Source of the DNA: JBGTIS01 sp041745535
GTDB taxonomy: Bacteria; Bacteroidota; Bacteroidia; Cytophagales; Cyclobacteriaceae
Reading direction: 5' to 3'
Assembly: GCA_041745535.1 (NCBI GenBank)
Contig: JBGTIS010000054.1
Location: 1 to 64,000 of the forward strand
Length of the DNA stretch: 64,000 nt
The notes beneath the pieces were generated by a model. That model was not told where the DNA came from and searched no databases. It was given only the letters and a program-made list of their open reading frames with translations. The position numbers were made by a program, and so were the translations under genes. This document shows positions 24,716 to 32,532 of this stretch, one piece after another; positions within the stretch are counted from its first letter, which is position 1, and every line of letters begins with the position of its first letter.

Positions 24716-26548
24716 TTATTTTTTTTCAAGATCAAGCGTTACATCCACACCTGCTCTGAACCATCGCCCGGGCATTTGCACAAATCCTGCTTCTTTGTAT
24801 TGTGTGTTCGTAAAGTTGGTGGCTTCCGCGAATACATTTAGATTGTGCTTTTTATAATAAATTCTTGAATCCAGAATGCGGTAGTCGGACAGGGTAACGC
24901 GATCGGTATGCCTGAACCGGAAGCTATGATATATATTCTTATAAATTTTATGATCTGCCCCCATCACAAGCTGATGCTTCAAATTTTCCAGCGCGTAATG
25001 CGATTGAACACCATCGGGTACGGGCAGCTCAACATTGAGGTAAGTATAGTTGATAAAGAAACGCTGTAAGATAAAGCTGGTGGCTATCAGTTCCTGAAAA
25101 TTAAAAGTTAAATTTCCTTCAAATCCTTCTGTATTTACTTTATAAAAGTTATCGGGGCGCCAGGGCTCCTGGTCTGTAATTCTTACCCAATCAATCAGTT
25201 TTGAAGCGTCGCGTTTAAAATAACTTAATTGTCCCCAGAACCCTTTCTGAAACCATTTAAACCCTCCTTCATAGCTAATCGCGCTTTCTGGTTCTAATTC
25301 GCTGTTCCCAATATTGGCGGGTCCCGCATAATACAAATCGGTAAAAGTAGGAATCCGAAATGATTTTCCGATGTTACCAAACAGCTTCAAATTATCGGTG
25401 ATCTCCAGACTGGCATCCACACCAGGAAAATAATTCCAGCCATAGTCCGAATACCAGTTCAGGTAAATGCCGGGCGTAACATCCAGCCGGTTGAACCAAT
25501 AGAACCGATGTTCCGCAAAAATGCCGGCAATGGTTCTGGCATGGTCCCCCAGGTTGGTGCTTTCTATTTTTTCCTTCCGGTATTCAGCTCCTAGTCCGGT
25601 TAATCCCAGCTTGCTGGAATAAGAGGTGTTAATTTCAGCACCATATACATGGGTGGTATGGAGGTTATGATAAAAATCTGGATCGCTTCTTATAAATACA
25701 TAGTCATCATGGTTTCTTCGCCAGTACACCCGGGGTTTGATGGTGAGCTGATTTAATTTTTTTTCATAGTTAAGGGTAACAAATCCGGTATTTACTTTTT
25801 CAAATTCTTCAGAATTGGGTACATAAAAACCTGCGGCGCCAAATTTCCGGTAAGTATTTCCAATTATAGCATTGAAAGTTCCACCCAATGCTTTCAGGTA
25901 CGACTGGTAAAATAAATTGGTTAAGTTAAAATCAGCATTTTTCCGGTATCCGTCAGAACGATCGTGATTGACTGAAACATACTGTCCGTAAATTTTAGAA
26001 GGCAAGGCAACACCAGCATGGCCACCGAAGGTGCCGAAATCGCCACCATACCCTTTCAGGGAAACTGCTTTTTTCTTAGGAACCTTGGTGATGATATTGA
26101 TAGCGCCGCTAAAAGCATTCTGTCCGTAAATACGGGCAGCCGGTCCTTTGATAACTTCAATGCGCTCAATACTCTCCATGCTTACCGGCAGATTGAATGA
26201 GTGATGCCCCGTTTGAGGATCGCTTATTTTTACGCCATTCAGCAAAATCAAGGTTTGTTCAAAGGTGCCACCACGAATACTGATATCGGTTTGAATACCT
26301 AAAATACCGCGCTGTCGCAGGTCAACCCCTGAAATATAACTAAGTGCTTCGGCAACACTTTGCACGGGTAAGGTTGCTAATTCTTCTTTCGTAATGACCT
26401 GTACACTGCGTGCCAATTCGGAAAAAGGAGTTTCAAGCCGGTTTTCCTGAATGGTGATAGTAGACAGTTCAATGGTGGAATCAGATTGCGCGAAAGTTTT
26501 GTGCGGTATTGAAAACAGCAAAATAATAATTGCCAGCTTTGAGGTCAT
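24716..26548 (-). CDS. TonB-dependent receptor, BtuB-like (610 aa)
   Basis: An outer-membrane active importer. After a signal peptide (about 1-20, KTFAQ) comes a short TonB-box-like stretch (STITIQENR), then the plug: VQVITKEELATLPVQSVAEALSYI, DISIRGGTFEQTLILLNGVKISDP, and GPAARIYGQNAFSGAINIIT. A 22-strand-type barrel follows, ending near VDVTLDLEKK. There is no carboxypeptidase-like N-terminal domain. The size and plug resemble BtuB-type vitamin B12 receptors, but I found no convincing cobalamin riboswitch upstream, so the substrate is open. Confidence 0.85.
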   Translation of the reverse strand: MTSKLAIIILLFSIPHKTFAQSDSTIELSTITIQENRLETPFSELARSVQVITKEELATLPVQSVAEALSYISGVDLRQRGILGIQTDISIRGGTFEQTLILLNGVKISDPQTGHHSFNLPVSMESIERIEVIKGPAARIYGQNAFSGAINIITKVPKKKAVSLKGYGGDFGTFGGHAGVALPSKIYGQYVSVNHDRSDGYRKNADFNLTNLFYQSYLKALGGTFNAIIGNTYRKFGAAGFYVPNSEEFEKVNTGFVTLNYEKKLNQLTIKPRVYWRRNHDDYVFIRSDPDFYHNLHTTHVYGAEINTSYSSKLGLTGLGAEYRKEKIESTNLGDHARTIAGIFAEHRFYWFNRLDVTPGIYLNWYSDYGWNYFPGVDASLEITDNLKLFGNIGKSFRIPTFTDLYYAGPANIGNSELEPESAISYEGGFKWFQKGFWGQLSYFKRDASKLIDWVRITDQEPWRPDNFYKVNTEGFEGNLTFNFQELIATSFILQRFFINYTYLNVELPVPDGVQSHYALENLKHQLVMGADHKIYKNIYHSFRFRHTDRVTLSDYRILDSRIYYKKHNLNVFAEATNFTNTQYKEAGFVQMPGRWFRAGVDVTLDLEKK

Positions 26549-26789
26549 GATGTGGTGATTTTAAAATCAAGTGGCAATACTAACAAAGGCTTACACAACC
26601 ACCAAATTACCAGGTGATTTAATCGCTATGTCCAATGGGCCGAATTTGGAACAAAAGCGGGGAATGATCAGCCAAGGGAAAATAATTATAAAAAGAAAAA
26701 CCGCGCTTTCTAAGAAAATTTGATTTTTCTTAGCAAATACGGTGAATCAAACCTAAGAGGTAGGCTGGATAGGAATCTGGCTATATAGT

Positions 26790-27467
26790 TTAAACAAATT
26801 TGGCCATCATAGTAGACAACTTTGAATCTAGAGACTGATTTAATTTTAAAGCCACCAAAGGATGATTCATCACAAGTTGCTTAATTTTGGTTTCTTCTAA
26901 CTTTATAGCAATTCCGTTATTTTTCGCTTCAAAATTTTTGTGTTTTAAATTATTAAAGGAAATGCCTTTTTTTATAGGATCTGAAGCCGCTTTTGATTGG
27001 GAGCTTAATATAATGAGCGCGCCTTCCTGATTGTCGTCGAGTATATTCAGTTGATCACCCTTGGAGAAGATAACAATATCCAGGTACTGGACCAGAATTT
27101 CTAATTCTTCTTTGTCAAAGTGAAAGGAAATTGACTTACTGGATGCCAGTTTATTGGCTTCTTTCACCAGTTTGTATTTTACAACTTCCAAAAATTCACT
27201 AAAATCCAGAAAATCAGAAGCATCTATGTCATACTCTTGAAAAAAACGATTGACTTCGTTTTCATTAATAGCCTCTCTGAAACCCTCCAGCATGATCTTT
27301 AGTTCTTCTTTGGATATTTCACCATTCTTATCCAAATCATAGTAATTAAATATTTTTAAGGAACTTTCTTTTTGTCGGGCGTCAAGATTTATCGCGGTAG
27401 GGGCTACTTTTACCGAATTCGTATTCAATTCAACAGGTTCCTGATTAGGGTGATTTTGAGCTTTCAT
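26790..27467 (-). CDS. EF-hand protein with possible cyclic-nucleotide-binding-like C-terminus
   Basis: A protein of 225 residues without signal peptide. Two canonical EF-hand loops lie 36 residues apart: D44-D46-N48-E50-E55 (DLDKNGEISKEE) and D80-D82-S84-D88-E91 (DIDASDFLDFSE). This is the spacing of a calmodulin-type pair. The C-terminal part (about 115-225) has FSKGDQLNILDD, GALIILSSQ and NHPLVALKLNQSLDSKL, which resembles the effector-binding domain of CRP-like proteins, though it is diverged and lacks a clear phosphate cassette. It is probably a cytoplasmic calcium sensor. The gene is A+T rich and stands alone. The function is not established. Confidence 0.65.
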   Translation of the reverse strand: MKAQNHPNQEPVELNTNSVKVAPTAINLDARQKESSLKIFNYYDLDKNGEISKEELKIMLEGFREAINENEVNRFFQEYDIDASDFLDFSEFLEVVKYKLVKEANKLASSKSISFHFDKEELEILVQYLDIVIFSKGDQLNILDDNQEGALIILSSQSKAASDPIKKGISFNNLKHKNFEAKNNGIAIKLEETKIKQLVMNHPLVALKLNQSLDSKLSTMMAKFV

Positions 27468-27804
27468 ATTCCTGAAATTAAATTTAATTAATGAAATTTT
27501 AATAATAATTATATTTATAATTCATAAAGTACAATTAAGTTGCCAAGTATAGAAAATGGGTAAAAATCCATAATAATGGATGAAAAATGTAGGAAAATAT
27601 AAAAATTTGAATTAAAAATGGGAATTTTAATCCCAATCTGGGACAAACTCAGGGGATTTACCACACAGAGGAGGAAGAAATTTACCAGATATTAACTTTG
27701 GAAGAAACAGCGGATTGTAAGAAAATTTACAAATGTTAAAATTCGGCAGTGGGAAAGATAACCTGCAACTTCATATGAAATAGTTACAGGTTACCTGTAT
27801 GTGT
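27468..27804. other. A+T-rich intergenic stretch, 337 bp
   Basis: No gene is seen. A 15-bp perfect-arm palindrome, TACAGGT-T-ACCTGTA (27785-27799), lies just past the Usp stop on the minus strand but has no T run behind it. The rest is simple A+T-rich sequence, probably containing the EF-hand gene promoter. Confidence 0.4.
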
Positions 27805-28785
27805 TTATATTTTTCTTATATAATCCATAATGCCTTCATCCTGATTTTTAGGACGTACCAGCAGCAAAGGAACCCCTGATACGGTACTTACCAGTTTTTC
27901 GGTGGTATTGCCTATAATAAACAGGGAAGTGGTAGCCGACTTTCCTTTTCCACCTACCAGTATACAATCCGCTTTTTCCTTAACCGCTACTCTGTAAATA
28001 TCATCTACAGGGTTATCGTTTTTATCCAGAGTGAAAATCGGGCGAATTTTAATACCTTTTGTATCGACCAGCCGGATAAATTTATCAAAAGCCTTGATCG
28101 CGTTTTTCTTCATTATTTCTGAGAATTCCTTGTAACTTTTACCGGTATAATAGTATCCTGATGGAACACTGTATACATGCTGACAAATGATTTCAGCTTC
28201 TTCTTTGTTATGCTGGGCAATGGCAATGGCTTCTTCCAGGGCTATCAAAGAGTTTTCGGTAAAATCGGTAGCCACCATTAGCTTTCGCATGGTGGTATAC
28301 TTGGTTTCCGGAACGATCAGCAAAGAACAGGTTGCCCTGCGAGCCAGTCGCTGGGCCACAATATGGCTGCTGTTTTTATTCTTTTTTCTTCCAATAAACA
28401 GCGCATCGATGTTATACTTATTAGCCAGATCGAGTAATTGCTTGGCCGGTTGACCTTGTTTCACGACAAATTTTATTTCAGCCCTAAGGGAAAGATCAAA
28501 ATGTTGTTCAATTTTTTCTCTCAGTTGTTTTACCCGGTCTTTAATAGCATCTTCTAAAAGATGAGGAAAATCAGATAATACTTCATCCGGAATTTTGGCA
28601 TCTTTAATAATATTTACAAAGTACACAATATCAGCGTTGGACCTTTGGGCGGCAAATGATGCATATTCAATCAGATCATCATCCATATCCGAATTGTCCA
28701 GTGCTACTAATATTCTTTTTAAAGGGTACATATGCAAATTGGGTTGAGTTTCAACACTCGGTAATTCTATATCTTCTACGTACAT
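27805..28785 (-). CDS. Tandem universal stress protein (UspA, two domains, 326 aa)
   Basis: There are two Usp domains in series. The first (about 20-160) begins PLKRILVALDNSDMDDDLIE. The second (about 165-315) begins MRKLMVATDFTENSLIALEEA and ends with GGKGKSATTSLFIIGNTTEKL. The Gly pattern in that last segment is of the ATP-binding Usp type, while the first domain's equivalent (GRKKNKNSSHIVAQR) is degenerate. It is cytoplasmic and probably induced by stress or starvation. A second in-frame ATG at residue 19 (28731) is a credible alternative start, since the domain begins there. Confidence 0.9.
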   Translation of the reverse strand: MYVEDIELPSVETQPNLHMYPLKRILVALDNSDMDDDLIEYASFAAQRSNADIVYFVNIIKDAKIPDEVLSDFPHLLEDAIKDRVKQLREKIEQHFDLSLRAEIKFVVKQGQPAKQLLDLANKYNIDALFIGRKKNKNSSHIVAQRLARRATCSLLIVPETKYTTMRKLMVATDFTENSLIALEEAIAIAQHNKEEAEIICQHVYSVPSGYYYTGKSYKEFSEIMKKNAIKAFDKFIRLVDTKGIKIRPIFTLDKNDNPVDDIYRVAVKEKADCILVGGKGKSATTSLFIIGNTTEKLVSTVSGVPLLLVRPKNQDEGIMDYIRKI

Positions 28786-28882
28786 AATTATAAAATCTAA
28801 ATCAATCTACAAATAAATCAACAAATTATATCATTCAATTTTTGTAACGATTCCTTTTTGAATATGTTACTATTTTCCAACA

Positions 28883-29965
28883 TTACATTTTAATTGCCAA
28901 AAGTTGGTCAGAAAGTAACTCTATCTGCTCTTTTGAGTGCGTGGGAAAGTTCGCTATTCTAATGTGTTTCTCTTTATAGGCGCCATATCCTGAACCTACT
29001 ATCAGGTTGTGGCCTGCCAGTTTTTTAATAATTTCTGAGGCAGGTACACTGGTTTCCGCTACAATAACCGTATTAGACTGGTATGGCTTTTCGGTTACAA
29101 ATGGTTTTAATAAGGGGTGCTGTTCGATAGTTTGGTACAAAACAGCCGCTTTGTAATCAGTTTCCTGTCTGATTTTCAGCATGCTTTTGTTCAGCATATC
29201 GCCCGTTACTTTGGCCAGCAGATAAATACCCAGTACATTGGGCGTTTCCGGAGTTTGGTTTTTGGATTCTTTTTCCAATAACGATTCAAGGTTATGGTAT
29301 GAACCGATATTCAGGCCATTCGCTGCCAGTTGTTTTGATTTGGCGATACAGCGATCGTTCACCAGCCATGCCCCCAAACCTGCCGGCAATCCAAAACCTT
29401 TCTGTACAGAAAAGAATACTGTATCTACCTGATTATAATCGATATCGATGTAGGGTAGGGTAGAAACGGCATCAACGGCAATGAGTTTATCAGGAAAACT
29501 ATTTCTTACCGCATACAGGTCGGCAAGGGGTTGGGCGGCTCCGGTGCTGGTTTCGTTTTGTGTAAACGCAAACAACTCAACCGACTGAGGAATGGTATTT
29601 ATATTTATTGCCGCACAGCTTCCATCCTCCGTTTTTTGCAGATAAGGCGCTTTGTTCAGCAAAGTAGCGGTTTCATAAAACCGTTTGGAAAAAGCCCCAT
29701 TCACGAAATGATAGCTGTGCTTTTCAACACAGTTTTCCAGAATCCGATCCCAGATTTCAGTAGCTGAACCTGTAAAAAAAATATGATAGTGATCAGGCAG
29801 ATTCAGCAGAGTTCTTAAGTTTTGAGTAGCTTCACTAAAAATGGCTTCGAAGGCTTTGCTTCTATGTGAAATGGAAGAGACCTGTGCTTTTAGTGCGTTT
29901 TTCAGGTGGTCTTCTACCGTAAAATATAATTCAGATGGACCTGGCGTAAAGAATGTTTTTTTCAT
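28883..29965 (-). CDS. Class V aminotransferase (SerC/alanine-glyoxylate-like)
   Basis: A PLP enzyme of fold type I. It has FFTPGPSELY at the start, the SSISHRSKAFEAIF block, FTGSATEIWD, the aspartate of IAVDAVSTLP that contacts PLP, and the Schiff-base Lys in SVQKGFGLPAG. The C-terminus has RIANFPTHSKEQI. The layout suits phosphoserine aminotransferase-like enzymes of Bacteroidota. I start at the ATG at 29965 (MKKTFFTPGPS), where family homology begins, rather than 36 bases upstream. The substrate is uncertain because no serine-pathway gene is adjacent. Confidence 0.8.
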   Translation of the reverse strand: MKKTFFTPGPSELYFTVEDHLKNALKAQVSSISHRSKAFEAIFSEATQNLRTLLNLPDHYHIFFTGSATEIWDRILENCVEKHSYHFVNGAFSKRFYETATLLNKAPYLQKTEDGSCAAININTIPQSVELFAFTQNETSTGAAQPLADLYAVRNSFPDKLIAVDAVSTLPYIDIDYNQVDTVFFSVQKGFGLPAGLGAWLVNDRCIAKSKQLAANGLNIGSYHNLESLLEKESKNQTPETPNVLGIYLLAKVTGDMLNKSMLKIRQETDYKAAVLYQTIEQHPLLKPFVTEKPYQSNTVIVAETSVPASEIIKKLAGHNLIVGSGYGAYKEKHIRIANFPTHSKEQIELLSDQLLAIKM

Positions 29966-30219
29966 AACTAAATTAAGCGCTACGGTGTGCCATAGCACCA
30001 TATATATGCTGGTGTTTTAAAATCGCCTGCAAAGGTAATGAAATGGTAATTGGATTGGAAAGTATTTCCTGGCTAAAACTATTAGAATAAATAGAGTTTG
30101 ATCAGGGTAATGACCTAAGAATTTCCATTAAATATTCTGTAGAACACCTGTATGAAAGGTAATTCTGGTAGTCATGTTTCAGACACAAGAATATGCTATG
30201 GAAATATAAAAAAAATACA

Positions 30220-30795
30220 CTAAATATCTTTCAGTTTATCAACAGATGGCGCGTGTCCGTTTTTATGCGTGAATCCGTTTAACGATAGTTCTTTGTACAA
30301 CATGCTGGGTTGGATGTCCTGATTGTGGTACTTGCCATTGGTGTAATTTTCATAATCACCTTTTAATTCATGAAAATAAATTTGACAAACGCCTACATTT
30401 GGATAAATTTTAACGGGTTGCACGCAGGAAATTTCCAGTGTCCAGAAACCTTCGGACCCAACATTACCCAAACCAGCAGTGAGGTGAACCATAATACCCA
30501 GTCGGGCAATAGAAGACCGGCCTTCTAATTTAGGCACCAATCCGACAGCCCTGGTAGTTTCTACCGTACGACCCAGATAGAGAACGCCTGGTTTTAAAAT
30601 CAATCCTTCTTCAGGAATGATAATTTTTTCCGTGGCGTTGCTTTTTTTCATATCCAGGAGGTTATCCTGGTACACAATTAGTTCGTGATGAAGTCGTAAA
30701 TTATAACTATTGGGATTAAGTTGCCTGTCGTTATACGGATCAATAAAAATTTTATTTCCGAGTTCTTTTTTTATTTCCTTACCTGATAATATCAT
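30220..30795 (-). CDS. dcd: dCTP deaminase
   Basis: Deaminates dCTP to dUTP on the route to thymidylate. At 191 residues it is the usual length. It shows NPNSYNLRL near the N-terminus, the substrate loop LEGRSSIARLGIMVH (G92, R93, S94, S95, R98), and catalytic Glu121 in GFWTLEISC. The C-terminal tail closes over the active site in this family. I cannot tell from sequence whether it also cleaves dUTP. It stands alone, divergent from the HEAT-like gene. Confidence 0.9.
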   Translation of the reverse strand: MILSGKEIKKELGNKIFIDPYNDRQLNPNSYNLRLHHELIVYQDNLLDMKKSNATEKIIIPEEGLILKPGVLYLGRTVETTRAVGLVPKLEGRSSIARLGIMVHLTAGLGNVGSEGFWTLEISCVQPVKIYPNVGVCQIYFHELKGDYENYTNGKYHNQDIQPSMLYKELSLNGFTHKNGHAPSVDKLKDI

Positions 30796-30905
30796 TTTTA
30801 TTCATAAGTAACTTGGGATTAGCATATACTACAAATTTCGGTCTAAGGTTTAAAAAAATGCATAAAAAGGCAAGTTTAAAGGCCATTTTTAATTTGAAAT
30901 GAACG

Positions 30906-31436
30906 ATGAATTTAAAAAAAGAGATTGAAGGAGCCATCAGTAAATCAGTGGTTCAGAAAATTGCCGATTTTGTTGGAACTGATCATGAAAAATTCAGAGC
31001 GCTTATGACCCTGTTTTTCGCTGGACCATATCGTATTACTCAACGAGCGGCGTGGGTTTTGGTCCATTGTGCCGATAAAGATCCGGCACTTGTTAATCCT
31101 TATCTGCCACATATGATTAAAGTGCTGAAAAAAAATCCTACTGACGCTGTAAAACGAAACGTGCTGCGTACCTGGCAGTTTATAGATGTACCAGATAAGC
31201 TAATGGGTGAGGTATCCGAGTTATGCTTTCAATACCTGGAGAATAGAATGGAGCCAGTTGCCGTAAAAGTTTTTTCAATGTCTGTATTGCTTAATATCAC
31301 CAGAAAAATTCCGGAATTGAAGAATGAATTGAAGCTGGTAATAGAAGATCAGTTGCCTTTTGGCTCTCCTGGTTTTCGGGCACGAGCCAACAAGGTTTTA
31401 GCGGCCCTTGATAAAATTCGTTATTCGGGCCTGTAA
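30906..31436 (+). CDS. HEAT/ARM-like alpha-helical repeat protein (176 aa)
   Basis: An all-helical protein of 176 residues without signal peptide. Helix pairs recur: YRITQRAAWVLVHCADKDPALVNPYLPHMI, TDAVKRNVLRTWQFIDVPDK, EPVAVKVFSMSVLLNITRKIPELK. This is a HEAT-like solenoid, likely a small protein-binding scaffold. It is a conserved type in Cytophagales as far as I recall, with no assigned function. Confidence 0.65.
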   Translation: MNLKKEIEGAISKSVVQKIADFVGTDHEKFRALMTLFFAGPYRITQRAAWVLVHCADKDPALVNPYLPHMIKVLKKNPTDAVKRNVLRTWQFIDVPDKLMGEVSELCFQYLENRMEPVAVKVFSMSVLLNITRKIPELKNELKLVIEDQLPFGSPGFRARANKVLAALDKIRYSGL

Positions 31437-31568
31437 TTCCGATAGCCCAACTTACATAGCCTTTTACGTTCTGCAAGGAAAAGGCTGCGATTCTAATTAT
31501 AATTTCTGCTTCATTAAACCATTCCACTTTTTTCCTGTCAAAACCAGGATAACTGTTACTGGGTAAAC

Positions 31569-31830
31569 ATGATAAAGAAAATTATTCTGCGCACTACACT
31601 TATTTTGGGATTCTACACCCTGCCGGTTCATGCCCAAAGGGAAGAAATTGTTCGAAAACCAGACCGGAGAAATTTCTCTTTCTGCTTTCGACTTGCTGAA
31701 CCAGAATAACAACATAGCCCGAACAGTTACCGAAACCAATGTGCAGGATTCGGAAAGCCTGGTATTGCGGCGGTATTTACTGTTAACCTTTACCTATAAC
31801 CTTCGGAATTTTAAGGGAATGCGGGGTTAA
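31569..31830 (+). pseudogene. Collapsed outer-membrane beta-barrel protein gene
   Basis: The ATG at 31569 gives a good signal peptide (MIKKIILRTTLILGFYTLPVHAQ). Immediately after it, in another frame, comes KLFENQTGEISLSAFDLLNQ and then the closing strand RYLLLTFTYNLRNFKG. That is the typical C-terminal end of Bacteroidota TonB-linked outer-membrane barrel proteins (GEI.LS.FDL.NQN, then a final aromatic strand). The whole middle of a gene of presumably 2 kb or more has been deleted, with a frame change at the junction near 31635. Confidence 0.65.
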
Positions 31831-31886
31831 TGTAAGGCTTCAAAAAGAGTTTTCCTGATGGGGTTGGCCATAAACAAATAAAGGAA

Positions 31887-31925
31887 CTACCTGAACCACC
31901 TGGATTGGCTCAGGTAGCTTTTGTA
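31887..31925. terminator. Bidirectional terminator between convergent genes
   Basis: CTACCTGA (31887-31894) and TCAGGTAG (31910-31917) form an 8-bp stem with a 15-base loop. CTTTTGTATT follows on the plus strand. It serves the end of the lipoprotein gene on the minus strand and of the deleted barrel gene on the plus strand. Confidence 0.6.
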
Positions 31926-32525
31926 TTACGGTATGGTAATACCAAATGACTGATTCACATCTGATTCGCCCACTGTAACGTCAGAGGTGGCGGATTTTAA
32001 GCCAGGCTGGTGCTTCAGAATTACCCTAAAGGTACCGCTACCTGCCGCACCGGTTACCCAGGTTGTTTTCAGCCCAACGGGTAGCCCGTTCGTATCCTGG
32101 TCATTATACTGAAAACTGCCATCAAATAAAGCAGGGGGAGCAACCTGAAAAAAGAACTGATGTTCGTCGCTTTCGTTGTCAACTTCATCAGAAATATTAT
32201 ATCCGGCATCTGTTGGATCAAGCAGTTCATTATATAACTCTACAGAAAGCGCATAAGTGGTATGAGCAACAAGCGTAATTTCATCTACCACCGGACCGCC
32301 AGGGCCATCTCCATCGGCATCTTTTGCCTGTGCTACCACAGGGGAGCCACCGCCACTCGGTGTAAAAGTTAATTTTACAGTTGTAACAGTTTCTGGTATT
32401 TCTTCCGGTACCGGATCGGTTTGGTCGCAACCGGTAAAGCCAATCAGGCCAAATACCAGAAATAAAATACCGTATAATTTAAATTGTATTTTCGAAGTAT
32501 GAGATAAAATATGATTTGTGTTCAT
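31926..32525 (-). CDS. Lipoprotein linked to a ZnuD-like receptor (199 aa)
   Basis: Lipobox FTGC (Cys about 33) follows a long N-terminal hydrophobic stretch, so it is lipid-anchored. The mature part is acidic, beta-rich and immunoglobulin-like in feel (TTVKLTFTPSGGG, ALSVELYNELLDP), with an acidic loop DEVDNESDEHQ that also carries a His and could bind metal. It lies 7 bp after the TonB receptor gene, so it is cotranscribed and probably a surface or periplasmic helper of that importer. No named family is recognised. Confidence 0.7.
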   Translation of the reverse strand: MNTNHILSHTSKIQFKLYGILFLVFGLIGFTGCDQTDPVPEEIPETVTTVKLTFTPSGGGSPVVAQAKDADGDGPGGPVVDEITLVAHTTYALSVELYNELLDPTDAGYNISDEVDNESDEHQFFFQVAPPALFDGSFQYNDQDTNGLPVGLKTTWVTGAAGSGTFRVILKHQPGLKSATSDVTVGESDVNQSFGITIP

Positions 32526-32532
32526 CGGTAAC

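Noticed and set aside
26549..26789. Cobalamin riboswitch ahead of the BtuB-like receptor
   Set aside because: Fragments such as GCCACTTG and CCCCGC occur on the minus strand, but the conserved core order, including the B12 box context and the CCCGCNACUGU element, is not met.
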